Shown one piece after another: positions 12,901-22,800 of a DNA stretch of 64,000 bases. Location of the stretch: contig OX243824.1 of NCBI GenBank assembly GCA_945859605.1, positions 20,791,445-20,855,444 of the forward strand, written 5' to 3'. The stretch comes from Lumbricus rubellus (Eukaryota; Annelida; Clitellata; Crassiclitellata; Lumbricidae). Position numbers and translations under genes: made by a program. How positions within the stretch are numbered: position 1 is the first letter of the stretch; each line of letters opens with the position of its first letter. The notes below the pieces were generated by a model. That model was given only the letters and a program-made list of their open reading frames with translations, made no database searches and had not been told where the DNA came from.

Positions 12901-15900
12901 TCAAGGAGATCTCCCAAATGCAGTGCCGGATTAAGGCATGTTCAACATGTTCGGTCGAACAGGGCCCCCCACACTTTAGGGGCCCCCACACATGTGGAAA
13001 AACATTTGAGGAAAAATGTGTATATTCTGACAAATTTCGACCAAACGACTAAGGAGGTCATCAGCTGTTTTGTCAAAAAAAATCTGTATATTCTAAAGAC
13101 ATTTTGACCAGACGACTAAAAGATAAAAGAGGTCATCAGATTTTCATTCCCCCCCCCAAATTTTCCGAACAGGGCCCCACATTTCTTAATCCGGCCCTGC
13201 CTAAATGGGGATCATCCCATGTTGCAAGCATTTGACACAGTATAACAGGCGTGGCTGAGAACTGGCTTCTCAGGTTTCTGGTTTTGTATGCTCTGTTTGT
13301 TTAATATGTGAGATCGGACCCAATTATCAACAGTGCGACGCTGGCTTCTGATAACAATATGATCTAAAGATTGTTAGGTCATGCAAGCTTGCTAAGCCGA
13401 CTATGGGAACGACCTTGGACAAGTTGTTCAGTTGCTATGCATGATTGCCGCTGGCTAGACAGTAGATTTGGTGCAGGCGTTATATGGGTGATTCTGTGCA
13501 GTGCTAAAAGTGTTTAAAAAAAAGTGATTGGACGCCCCTTACCGTTCCAAAAGAATTGCCAGGACCGCATAGAGATTTGAAAATAAGTGCCAGGACGTCG
13601 TCCATGACCGTCCTGCCACACTTCAAGCCCTGATTCTGTGGTTAAACTTCTTGGTGTGGTCTCATGGACATTAGAAACAAGTTTTCTTGTAGTAGGCTAT
13701 CTTGCTTTCTGGTCCTGTAATAACGATGATGATGGTGGTGGTGGTGGTGCTGGTGCTGGTGGTGATGACGAATCGAAATAATATTTTGACAGCAGTTATT
13801 GCTTCCTGGTGAAATTGCAGTTTCTGGTATATTAAAAAAATTGATTAGTAATTCAAACATACAATGTATGTATGCATTGCACGATATAGTGGTATTGTAA
13901 ACATTAGATAACAAGTTTAACTGGAGTCGAATTTAGCTGCATGGCAGCTGGCAAGGCGCTTATCTGTCTGACTGTCCTACTGCTGATATATAATATTCAG
14001 GTTAAGGTTGAGTCAACCTTATGGGGACTTGTGGGTGTTGAAACTGTATCCTTCTGGTTTTCTTGTCACTGGCATGTTTCCATTCAACCAACTCATTCAG
14101 CCAATGATTTGCATTAGTGCCTGACTCCAGGGTTACATGATAATTATGTTGACCATCATTTTAGGGCTGACAGGTCTGTACTTGTTGTTTAGCACAATAC
14201 AATATGTAAACATTGCTACTGAACAACGAGAGACTGACTCTGGATCTGTCTGTCAGACATTTTTGTTTTCTGCTTCAGGTACAAATGGTTGGAAATCGTT
14301 TTCTACCTGGCCATCGGAGTTTTGCCATCAATTGTAGTTGTGGAGATGGTGAATATCTTGTTTCTCTTTTTTGTTGCGCGTTCAGTACTCGGCAATACTT
14401 AGCTGCACATTATGGCACCAATGTAACCTGTAAGAATAATAATCTCGTGTAACTCGTAAATCAAATCATCAGTGTACCAGTCCTGCCGTAATAAAGAAGT
14501 CTGGGTGTGTGAGTACTAGTGCCAAAGCCATATTAAAAATTAAGAAGCATGCTAGCTACCATAAAAGATTGTATCTCGAAGAAAAATTGTAGTACAAAGG
14601 GTTGGCTATTTTTAATATTGATTTAAAAACTGCGTTATGGCTATGTGCATGGTAATTCTAGTAATGTGGTTGAAAATTTTGGCCCGATAAAATCATTGTT
14701 GACATCAAAAATTGGGCCAAGTCATCATAGGTCTAGTAATGTGGTTGAAAATTTTGGCTAGATAAAATCATTGTTGACATAAAAAAAATTGGGCCAACTT
14801 ACAGGACTCATCATGTGGTTGAAATATGATCAGCATGCTAAAATTGTTTTGTCACCAAAGATTGAGCTGGCTGGCTAACTTGTTGAATGTTGGCAGTCAT
14901 GAAGATAATTAAACTGTCGTAATGTTTGCCTTGTGATATCACTCTGTGATTGACAGACTGATCTTGCTGATCATGAATAAATTTTCATGACGATTTTATA
15001 AAGTTACTTTGAACCCATTTTTCTACTTTGACAGTACAGTTGAAGGTCTGATAAATTTAATTGTGTATTCCCTGAAAAGTAAACCTCTGATTGTAACTTA
15101 TCTTATTTGCGAAGGGCAGAGTTTGTGACCGCTGTCTGCGGTTTTATCTGTATCTGAGTAACATGCTCTCAACAGCCTAGTGATATATAATCCGTAATGG
15201 AGGCCCTCTTGCTTATCTGTTTAATTTTATTGTGACTTTTGCATGCAATTAAGACTGGGAAGTTCAGACCAGTATGACTGCAACATTCTTGAAGCGATAT
15301 CTTGTGACCAATGTACCCAATTATTCCCCTCCCCACTTCCTCTTAATATTAGCAGCGTGATCTGGTTTCAATCTCCTCTTACCATGTATTGAATGTTTTG
15401 AAGTGTGTTGATGCTTACCAAGTCGTTGATAGAGTTCTAGCTTTTAGCATAACATAAGCCATGATGTATAATTGATTGGAAGGCTAATTTGTAGGACATT
15501 CAGTGTGTAAGAACCCATAAGGAAGTTCTCAGCAAAAAATATTGCACCATGCCATTAATGATGCGATTATTAGATGAATTAAAAAATTGTTATTGACCTT
15601 CCCAGGCTCGAGCATGAAAATGAGCATTATAGCAGGCAGCCGACAGTGATTATGTTTTCGTCAAATGGCTCGATGGACTCTTAGATCGATAATAAAAGCG
15701 CAGTTGTTCTTTAAGGGTTACCCTGCCTGTTAGATGCTTTGTAAGGTGCCCTTGTGATGGTACGGAAGTGTAATGACACCATATAAAATTATTGTTCAAT
15801 AATAAAACTGTGAGGCGCAGTGGTGTAGTGGTGGCGTCGTTGCCTTGCAGCCAGAAGGTTCGAGGTTCAAATCCACCTCGCCGCGTAAGGACCTTGGGCA

Positions 15901-16478
15901 AGTCCTTCACTCACAATTGCTCAGCGCTTCGACGTGAAACTCCGATGCAGTGTTCGCTCTGCATTCAGGAGCGCCTCTGAGTAAAGAGAGAGAGAGAGAG
16001 AGAGCTTGAAGGGGCGCTATAACAAGGTTCGAGGTTCAAATCCACCTCGCCGCGTATAGGGACCTTGGGCAAGTCCTTCACTCACAATTGCTCAGCACTT
16101 CAGCGTGAAACTTCGATGCAGTGTCCGCTCTGCATTTGGGAGTGCCTCTGAGTAGAGGTCGAGAGCTGGAAGAGGCGCTATAACAAGTGCACATACAAAC
16201 AAAGAAATATAAAATTATTGTTTTCTATTAAAACTGTTGGTAGAAATGTTTTATTTGTTGTTGTGCTGACACAGAAAGATTCGGAGGGACTGCACGAATT
16301 AGCGCTCGGTGGATTCGTCTACGTGTCCGGCGTCATCTTCTTCAAGTGTGACGGCATCATACCGTTTGCACACGCCATCTGGCACTGTTTCGTCTTCGTC
16401 GGCGCTCTGCTTCACTTCACGGCTGTCTGCAAATACCTTCTCGGGCCTCAGACTGACCTAGTCACCCAGTTCGCGTAG
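997..16478 (+). CDS. MMD: MMD/PAQR10-11-like seven-TM protein (PAQR, hemolysin III fold); first exon not found
   Basis: Six exons read in phase: 997-1078, 2079-2239, 7972-8046, 11996-12097, 14279-14348 and 16275-16478, all with AG acceptors and GT donors, stop TAG at 16476. They give about 230 residues; vertebrate MMD has 238, and the missing part is the first eight or so residues, so the start exon lies upstream or was not recognised. The family's putative metal ligands are present: an S-x-x-x-H motif (STTFH) in exon 2, the Asp of HIGDR in exon 3 and HxxxH (HAIWH) in the last exon. The rest is mostly hydrophobic helices. Vertebrate MMD and MMD2 are Golgi/endosomal membrane proteins linked to Ras signalling and macrophage activation; an invertebrate gene is probably the ancestor of both, so the symbol is a family label. 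The introns are full of repeats, including a 1.4-kb minisatellite just before exon 4. Confidence 0.9.
1171..1433 (+). mobile_element. tRNA-derived SINE, diverged copy in MMD intron 1
   Basis: A GTGGTGGTGTAGGGGATACG head (box A-like) and a GGTTCGAATCC box B are followed by the family body (AGGGACC, AGCAAGTCC, GTGAAACTC). The tail ends GGGGGCGCTATATAAATTT and runs into GAATGAATGAAT. The segment just before the tail is diverged and longer than in other copies. Confidence 0.85.
1622..1967. mobile_element. hAT-type MITE (terminal repeat CAAGGCCGTAG)
   Basis: The left end CAAGGCCGTAGACAGG pairs with the right end CCTGGCTACGGCCTTG. Both sides are flanked by CACACACA, which fits an 8-bp target duplication, but the target is a CA repeat so this is weak proof. 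The interior carries a copy of the GACTAAAAGGTCGTCAG motif (near 1859) and two runs of CACCCCCCGAAAT. No transposase. Confidence 0.8.
2262..2645. repeat. 27-bp minisatellite in MMD intron 2
   Basis: Units of the type GATGTCTTTTGCATTTATTT plus GCAATGT repeat about nine times between 2262 and 2494. Two more degenerate units lie at about 2598-2645, after a LINE 3' fragment that interrupts the array. Because the unit is 27 bp the frame stays open on the plus strand, giving spurious ORFs. Confidence 0.85.
2505..2597 (-). mobile_element. LINE 3'-end fragment inside the minisatellite
   Basis: On the minus strand this reads as the LINE tail: a run ending in GGGAGTGCCTCTGAGTAGG, then CTTGAAGGAGCGCTATATAAAT. 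The preceding bases match the region just before the tail in the LINE copies near 7425 and 28500. It splits the 27-bp array into two parts. Confidence 0.75.
4331..4591. mobile_element. Palindromic Tc1/mariner-type MITE
   Basis: The two halves are inverted copies of each other: CACCGTGATTTTAAAAAA at the left end against TTTTTTAAAAATCACAGTG at the right, with matching sequence almost to the centre. TA flanks both ends, as expected for Tc1/mariner insertion. No coding capacity. Confidence 0.85.
5599..6192. mobile_element. MITE with about 37-bp terminal inverted repeats, TA target
   Basis: The left end TGTGACCCGGTCTATGAAAA, continuing GGGACCACAACGCGGGA, is repeated inverted and essentially perfect at 6156-6192. 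A TA dinucleotide lies outside each end. The 520-bp interior has no recognisable transposase. Confidence 0.85.
6549..6760 (+). mobile_element. tRNA-derived SINE in MMD intron 2
   Basis: CGCAGTGGTTTAGTGGTGGG head, box B GGTTCGAATCC, the GTGAAACTC-like body (here CATGAAACTCCGATGC) and the GAGCGCCTCTGAGCAG tail with a degraded end (GGTGCTGTAGCAA). Confidence 0.85.
7425..7625 (-). mobile_element. LINE 3' end with C-terminal reverse-transcriptase ORF remnant
   Basis: On the minus strand the translation contains FFSVVGPKTRN, the degenerate form of the RxFSVxGPxxWN motif that closes many CR1/L2/Jockey-type LINE ORF2 proteins. Next come a region matching LKTALI and then the family tail (GGGAGCGCTTCTATGC, then a TATATAAAT-like end). 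Only the last part of the element is present. A weaker tail piece in the same orientation sits at about 7270-7305. Confidence 0.7.
8560..8700 (-). mobile_element. Partial SINE (3' half) in MMD intron 3
   Basis: On the minus strand this carries the SINE body and tail (AGTCCTTCACTCGCC, GTGAAATTCTGATGCAG, GGGAGCGCCTCTGAGTAG, GACGCTATAGAAATTG). The tRNA-like head is missing. Confidence 0.8.
10310..10500 (+). other. Degenerate duplicate of the MMD exon 4 acceptor region
   Basis: The stretch 10312-10420 holds one 23-bp minisatellite-like unit (near 10338), then a GGTGTGTCTGTTCTTTGGACAG pyrimidine-rich acceptor and GTTGTGCTATACAACAAC. This lines up with the true acceptor at 11953-12020 (GGTGTGTGTC, CGGCAG, GTTGCTGCTG, ATACAACAGC). 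Homology is clear across the acceptor and the first 25 or so exon bases and then fades. Bases 10526-10570 repeat the start of this segment (CTTTAGACAC, GTGTC, GCCATTTGAT), so I infer an old tandem duplication of about 215 bp in which the second copy grew the minisatellite. Confidence 0.55.
10553..11958. repeat. 23-bp minisatellite, about 61 units, with higher-order structure
   Basis: The unit is GTACGTGCCATTTGATGTCT plus TTT, with variants at a few positions (GACGTC, GATATC, CATGTC, TTCGTAC, TACATG). Long identical runs recur 506 bp apart (22 units, for example 11062-11262 and 11568-11768) and rarer variants 483 bp apart (21 units, the ATTGATATCTTCTGTAC variant near 10888 and 11371). That points to block duplication of roughly 21-22 units. 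Because 23 is not divisible by 3, three units make a 23-residue peptide repeat, and all frames on the minus strand stay open for long stretches. I do not consider these ORFs genes. The array ends about 35 bases before the MMD exon 4 acceptor. Confidence 0.95.
12921..13199. mobile_element. hAT-type MITE (terminal repeat CAGTGCCGGATTAAG)
   Basis: The right end CTTAATCCGGCCCTG mirrors the left with one mismatch. The flanks are CCCAAATG and CCTAAATG, an 8-bp target duplication with one difference. The interior repeats GGGCCCC, and holds two copies of the GACTAA, A-rich, GGTCATCAG motif (near 13045 and 13112). Confidence 0.88.
14650..14830. repeat. Tandem repeat of about 82 bp in the MMD intron after exon 5
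   Basis: CTAGTAATGTGGTTGAAAAT followed by TTTGGC, GATAAAATCATTGTTGACAT and AATTGGGCCAA occurs twice in tandem (near 14656 and 14733). A third, degraded copy starts near 14812 (CATGTGGTTGAAAT). Confidence 0.8.
15810..16012 (+). mobile_element. tRNA-derived SINE (near-complete) in MMD intron 5
   Basis: Head GCGCAGTGGTGTAGTGGTGG, box B GGTTCAAATCC, body GTGAAACTCCGATGCAGTG and tail GGAGCGCCTCTGAGTA, a GA repeat, then TTGAAGGGGCGCTATAACAA. It ends directly against a second, headless copy. Confidence 0.92.
16013..16190 (+). mobile_element. Second, headless SINE copy joined to the previous one
   Basis: The copy starts at AAGGTTCGAGGTTCAAATCC (box B) with no box A half, and then follows the same body and tail (GCGCTATAACAAGTGCACAT). 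Either the preceding SINE was partly duplicated in tandem or a truncated copy landed exactly at its tail. It ends about 85 bases before MMD exon 6. Confidence 0.85.
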
Positions 16479-16633
16479 AAAAACGGTTGTCAAGTCAGGT
16501 TTTATTGGTAGTCAGTCCGTTGCTTTCGAGTATTATTTTTTATCAGACGACGATGATGTTACTTACGCACGGAAGTATTTTGCATTGAGATTCGATTCTT
16601 CGGTGAAGTATTTTTCTAATGAAATTTAAAGTC

Positions 16634-17081
16634 CATGGGTGCCCACAGATATTTTTGCCGGAGGGGCAGAACACTAAGGTCACGGTTAAATTTTGTTTAG
16701 CAAGAACGTGAAAATGCAGAATTGTAAATGAAGTGCATGAGTATCAATCTAAATGCAACATTTTAAAATTTAAAATATTGCTCAAGCAAAGTCATAGTTG
16801 ATGTGCCACTATGATATAACGAGAGAAAAACGACGTAAGAGATATAATAGGGTAAATGACGTGCCAATTTCTGGGTATGTTATTAGAGATATAGAAAACA
16901 GAAAATTTTCTATTTTACTTAAAAGTTAAATTTCTCAGTTCCACTGTGTGTATCTGTAACTGCTTTAGTGCACAAAGAAATTTTATGAAACCAAAAAGTC
17001 ATGGCAAAAAATAGATATCAATTTTCATGGAGAGGTAAGGGCCCCCCCCCCCATTCTTGACCCTATGTGTGGGCGCCCATG
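16634..17081. mobile_element. TIR element, CATGGGTGCCCACAG family
   Basis: The left end CATGGGTGCCCACAG is mirrored by the right end TGTGGGCGCCCATG. A second copy at 44242-45007 shares both ends and the internal ACTAAGGTCACGGTT-like segment. I could not find a convincing target duplication here, so assignment to hAT is only by resemblance. The element begins about 155 bases after the MMD stop codon, so it may lie in the 3' UTR. Confidence 0.7.
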
Positions 17082-17249
17082 AACGAAACGTGCTTGATCC
17101 TTTGATGGCGAGAGTGTGCTAAACATGACCGATGCAGCTAGTCGTTAAAGGGTTAATCTGTGCCTCCGAGAGTCACGTAAGAGACGCTCGGAGGTTTTGT
17201 TTTTCAGATGTGTTTGTGATCAACAATGGAACTGGCCTGAAACTCTTTT

Positions 17250-17316
17250 AACCCTTTAATGCCGAGATGGTAGTAAATGGTATGGGAAATCCTATACCCT
17301 CTGGCATTAAAGGGTA
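17250..17316. repeat. Short palindrome, possible mini-TIR element
   Basis: ACCCTTTAATGCC at the left is mirrored exactly by GGCATTAAAGGGT at the right, with about 40 bases between. It could fold into a hairpin of 13 paired bases. The upstream GTTAAAGGGTTAA near 17144 may be a relic of the same sequence. Confidence 0.6.
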
Positions 17317-17559
17317 AGGCTGGTCTTGCATACAGTGGAGTGTTTGTTTTTCTTCGAGGTTTCATAAATAATTTATAGGATAATGTCCTTTGTTTGCAGT
17401 GTAGGCAATTATTTTAATGACGTGCCAACTTCTGAGTATGTTGTTTGTGAATTTGTTCACTAATCTAAAGAAAAATGATGCAGTCGTAGTTCATTTGTTT
17501 ACTGCTGTGTGTGCGTGTGTGTGTGAACTAATTTCTGGAAGGGGCGCTATATAAATTAC

Positions 17560-17565
<6 letters not shown>

Positions 17566-17604
<39 letters not shown>
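17566..17604. repeat. TAGA microsatellite
   Basis: About ten units of TAGA. They follow a GGGGCGCTATATAAATTACA string, so this is the microsatellite-like end of a degraded LINE/SINE tail on the plus strand. Confidence 0.9.
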
Positions 17605-19497
17605 AGGTAAGACTGAGTGGTATATGCCATCTTTGATTAATGGGTTTCTTTGCTGATTAATCACGTAATTTTGTATACAATGGTTTACAGCGGGGTTGTC
17701 AAACCTTTGTTAATAATGTTCAGGTTTAGGACAATGTTTTCCAGCCGGTGCCAAAGGAACCTTCAGGAGCAAAATGTGGGTACGGATTTGTGATGGGCGC
17801 TGTCTGTCTCCATTATTTTTTCAAAACTAAATCTTACGTGGTGCATTTTTACTGTACAAACAGTATAATTAGGCTTAAAAATCTTAACTCTAATCTTCAT
17901 TTACAGTCACGAGTCATGGAACTCATTAAGACTTAACGATGGCAAATGTGAACTTATTCTCATATTGTCTAGTCTTTAGGCAAGGCTTCGAGGGCCAGAA
18001 ATACATCATGGTTGGACCAAAAATAGCCCTTGGGCCGTCTCTTTGACACCCCGGTTTACAACTTGTATAAAGAATTGCATAATGCACTAGGTCTAAGTCC
18101 ACATTTCTTGGATCTTTGCCCTACCAGTTTGATTCCGGATTTCCGTGTGTGTGATATGAAATTGGGAGTGTGCCACACAACCCGTTACTTTTGACTACAT
18201 TGCAGTTGGCAACATATGTGTTGCCTGAGCCAAAACATCTTTTACATGTAATCTAAGCACAGCCTCTTAGAGAGGAACCGCTGTTGATGTATTTATGTAC
18301 GGATTGCCGTGTCTCGTAGCTTCTTTGTTTTCCTACCATTTTATGTAATGAACTTTTGGTGAGTTGTTTTACTGGTACTGTATCGAGATCAGTGTATAGT
18401 TTTGTTTATCTCTGCCCGTTAAAATGACATTTCAAATTGCTTCTTATCGTTAGCTGTTGTTCGTAGCATTGGGAAGATGTAACGTTTAGTGTTTATTTTA
18501 CTTGTAGATCTATATAGATTAGCTCCTGACCTGTCACTGGACCCCCCATCTGAGTTTAGACGAAGGGTAGGGCCGGTATTGATTTCCCCCACCCAGCTTG
18601 TCTGCTCTTTGCTTCACAGACTTTCAGAACTGAGAAATATTTATTTATGTATTTGTTCTTCTAGACACTTATAAGTGTCTCCCAAAATGCTTTTATAAGA
18701 TAGACAGTACCCTTTGTGTATGCTGATTGCTGAATCAACCCACACTATTTGTATAATTACTGATCATGAATCTGGCTCTGTATACGCCGTCCTATTTATT
18801 CAGCATTCATTAACGACACATTGGGGCCTGTAATAAATACACGTGGGCATGTAAGCAAAGCACTGATCAGTAATTAGAGATAGGTGTTTGGGTGTCAGAC
18901 TTTGACATCGTTATTACTCTTCCACATTCGACTCAGCAGCCGTTGTGCCCACTGATATGTTTATTTCCTTTCTACGCTATTTATAGACAAACTCTCAGGT
19001 TGTAGCTGGAAGTCATTAATTTTCTGTAGATAATTTCGTAGTCAAACGCTGGTCAATCCATCGTGACTGTCAGCGTGTAAGCAAATATTCGGTTGTGCGT
19101 ATGATGACTAGTTTTTCTTCGTTTATAGGGGATTCGTATGTTGTAAGATATTTGTGTCATTAATAATATTTGTGAGGTGAGTGTTAAATGCTGGGGTTGT
19201 TAGGTGTGACATCAAGAAGATTTTGGTATGTTGGTAATTGTTACTTGTTCCACTAAATACATAGTTAACTGTGTTCTTGTGTGTATCTTCTTCTTCTTTC
19301 TGTTCTCTGCCCTTAGGCAAGTTCAAATGTTTGACGTCTCCATTCTTCCCTGTTCTGTGCGTTCTTTTTCAGCTTCTGATAACCGTCTTTCATCATCCAG
19401 TCCAACAGTCTTTGTCTTGGTCTTCCTCTCGTTCTTTTCCCCTCCAATTTCCCCTCTATGTGTGTATATGCTTAAGTATATAATATAATATATATAT

Positions 19498-19769
19498 AAC
19501 TTATATATATATATATATATATATATACATTATAATCTTCCTCTTCTGTTGCTGGACCCACTGCATGGAACAATCTTCTGGACAATGTCAATGGCGCATC
19601 ATCTCCGGGAGACATTCGAAACTCGGCTCAAGATCTAAAGATCAATCTTTTTAACAAGTTAACAACGAGAGTGTTATTAAGCGTCAGCTTTGCTACAGTG
19701 CTATAGAAATTGTCTTTATAATTTTTTCATATTTTTTGGCCCTGAGGTACTTCATTCCCCCAGGGAATT

Positions 19770-19804
<35 letters not shown>
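19498..19804. repeat. TA and TTA microsatellites flanking a LINE fragment
   Basis: A TA repeat at about 19498-19527 and a TTA repeat at about 19768-19804 lie on either side of a LINE-derived segment. Confidence 0.85.
19535..19720 (+). mobile_element. LINE ORF2 C-terminal remnant
   Basis: The plus-strand reading contains VAGPTAWNNL followed by LKINLFNKL. This is the conserved close of a LINE ORF2 (GPxxWNxLP, then an F/LKxxLxxxLF block). The family tail is degraded to CTACAGTGCTATAGAAATTG. Confidence 0.65.
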
Positions 19805-19806
<2 letters not shown>

Positions 19807-22800
19807 GAATAAACGGATTTACTTTTGCACAGTTATTTATAGTAGTCTGGAATCCATTTATAGTGTTATCTTCTATGGGGGCATTTTTTGTACACCATGT
19901 TATATACATGTATGAATAAACTTAAATTTGAAAACCTTTATTCCAAATATGCAAGACTTAAAGTGTGACTTGACGGTCAAGGACAGCATCCACAGGCATT
20001 TTTATTTTAAAGTGGGAATGCTACCCTGCCACTGGCACAACCTGAGGTACGTCCAGGCACTTATTTTTCTACACTTTAAGCATTCGAAATACGGTAGCAC
20101 TCAATAGCACAGACACAAAACTGTACAAATAAAAAGGATCAGCATAAGTATGTTGAGGTTGTAATGAAATGAAATTATATTTTTGATGAATTTTTAGTGC
20201 TATAATATTTTAGAATTCACGTTGCAATATGTGAATGCTACGAAGACGAGGCTCCAGCTTACGTTAAAGTAAACCATTTTACATCTACTGTTGTTGTATT
20301 ATTTTCATTAATTAATTAAATGAATTTGTATAGTACCTTTTCAAGAAGACTACTCAGAGGTGCTCCCAACAAGCACACCAGATGCTCACCTGATTCACCT
20401 GTGTATTGTTTGATTAATCATTTAATTCATTTTGCTTTTGGTAGCTGGGATGGCAGCCATTCTCAGAAAAAGTGCCTAACAGCCCAGTGCAGAATAAAAT
20501 GACCATTGATGTGACTTAGCTGGGTATATTTTTGTATGTTCAATATTTGCATGGAGCCATGTGTTTGAAATTTAGAATTTGCTGCAGTTTGCATTTGCTT
20601 AAATTGAAACAACTTGACCAGTTCCAGTTTAGCTGTGGTTTCTGATGACTGTTGAGACCAAATTGAAGTAGTTGAAATTAAATTTAAAACTAAACTAAAT
20701 TTACTTTAAAAATTGGAATTAAAAGTGAAATTTAATTGATAAAAAAATAGTACGTAGCATGCAAGAGTAGGCTGTGGTAGGCATTATTGAACACGCAACT
20801 TTTATAGTTCATGTGAGACTTTGTAGTTTGTGATTTTTGTGTCTGTTAAATTGACGTATTGCACTGTATAACTTTTGAATGTCAATTATGCCAAAAAGGC
20901 ATTAGTTGATTAACTTGATTAACCAGAAGCATTCACAGCCAAATTATTCTAAAATTATTAAATTGTTGATGAAATTCATTTTCTTGCTATGATCAACTAT
21001 CAAATATTTATTGAATAAATGCCTTTCAATACTTATGGCAACATGTTGTTAAGATAGTTAGTTTTTGTCCTTTGATTATAATATTATGTCATATTTATAT
21101 TAGAACTGAGAAAATACAGTACTGATGTACAAAGTCCGAAATAATCACTTGTGTGCCTTGAAATTGCCTTCTTCTATCTTGCAATAAACCCATATAATGT
21201 TATTTTGTCGCTACTTTAGAGATGCTAGCTGTAAATATTAGGGCAATATTTTTGGCTCTTTTAGTGAATTGACCTACATATAATTTTTACAGGATTTAAA
21301 TGCTGTCAGTGAGTTCTCATAAAATTGCTCTTATGAACTGTGTCATGTATAAATATTCTAGTATGAGGACAATCATATTATTGTTTCCTGTTGTTTAGCA
21401 TTTTATAGAATTTTTCGAAATGGTATATCTACGAAAGAAGCAACAATTTGGCTGTGATGATTTTATGATCTACCGGTAATACAACGTGTTAATATGTTTG
21501 ACTAACATGACATTAGATTTATAATCAAATCAAATCACCAGCTATTTGATTAAAGTGACATAACGTTTGTGATCTTATCCATTCTCAAAGCTTTTGAATT
21601 CCGTGACATTGGCTTTGTGATCTAGTCCAGTGTTATCTCATGAGACATCGGGGTCTATGACAGTCAGCAAATGATCGAATACTGTCTTGTCGGATCGTAT
21701 ATTCTGCGGCTTTAAGTGGAATGATTTGGTTCAGAGATGTTGATTGTCATTACATTATTACCTGTGTAATTTGATCTTGTGACATTATGGTGGAATTAAA
21801 AATTGGTTTCTCTGTGACTACTATGAGTCTGTTTCATTTACAAACACGAAGCACATGTGAAATTAAGAATTTCTTGTCACGACATGCAGAGTATGAAGAA
21901 GGGTTTGTGCGGTATTCAAGCATGAAATGCTGCGGCATTTTGAAATGACACCCTGTTGACTAACTTTAGTAGAGTTGTACTGAAACCCTTAAGAATCATT
22001 TATGTTTCAAATTGGTCACGGAATGTAACCTGATTTTTGGAAATTTTACTGCACTTATCCAATTGGCTACAGTATCCACTTTGAGTACAGTAGGCATTGT
22101 GGTGAAGGTGCTATGCACGTCATTAGGTGCTGAACAATGCCCTTGCTGTTGCCTTAGATACATGTAACTTGTACAAATCCGGCTGTTTATTTGTATATCT
22201 GGTGAGGGTAACATGCAACTTCTGAACGTCATGAAAACTCAACATTTTTTCTCGTTTTATATTAGTTGCTTACGATGTAAACGTGTGCATGCTGTTCAAT
22301 GCAGTAATTTAATATTTGCACAAATCAAAAAACCTGTTTAAACGTTGTTCCTGTAAACCTAGTGTGTTTCACACAGAGTTTTATGCAAATTCAATCCAAA
22401 GACTGAAAATCTAACGGACAGAAATTGTATTCGGTGCAAATTGTATTTATTAATCGGTTCATTGCGATCACGGTTTGAGCTTAGCTCAGCAATGGCAGTT
22501 TGTAAAGAATTGTTTTAGTCATTTTCCACACACAAATTCTGGTGTTGCCCTCAATCAAAATGTATACTGATGTGAGTATACAAACATTTATATAGCACCT
22601 TTTGATAATCGGTGATTAAACAGAGAACAATTTGTGTTCAGCTGAATTACAGGAAACAATATGTATATTTATCTGTAATATTGTCCTAGTGGAAGGAATG
22701 GTAGAAGAGAAGACTTGATAAACTCTTTTTGCTCTTACTGATGCGCCGAAGGACCTGTAGAGCTCTAAGGATTTTTCAGTGTTTTGTAGAACGAGATTGG

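Noticed and set aside
17163..17200. Stem-loop GCCTCCGAG to CTCGGAGG after MMD, considered as a regulatory RNA element
   Set aside because: The stem is nine base pairs, but the sequence lacks histone stem-loop or iron-responsive features, and it lies about 690 bases past the stop codon in repeat-rich DNA.
18489..18674. A 61-codon ORF with LAPDLSLDPPSEF as a possible small gene
   Set aside because: No recognisable domain, no splice partners and no codon pattern evidence; it may be a chance ORF or an unrecognised repeat fragment.
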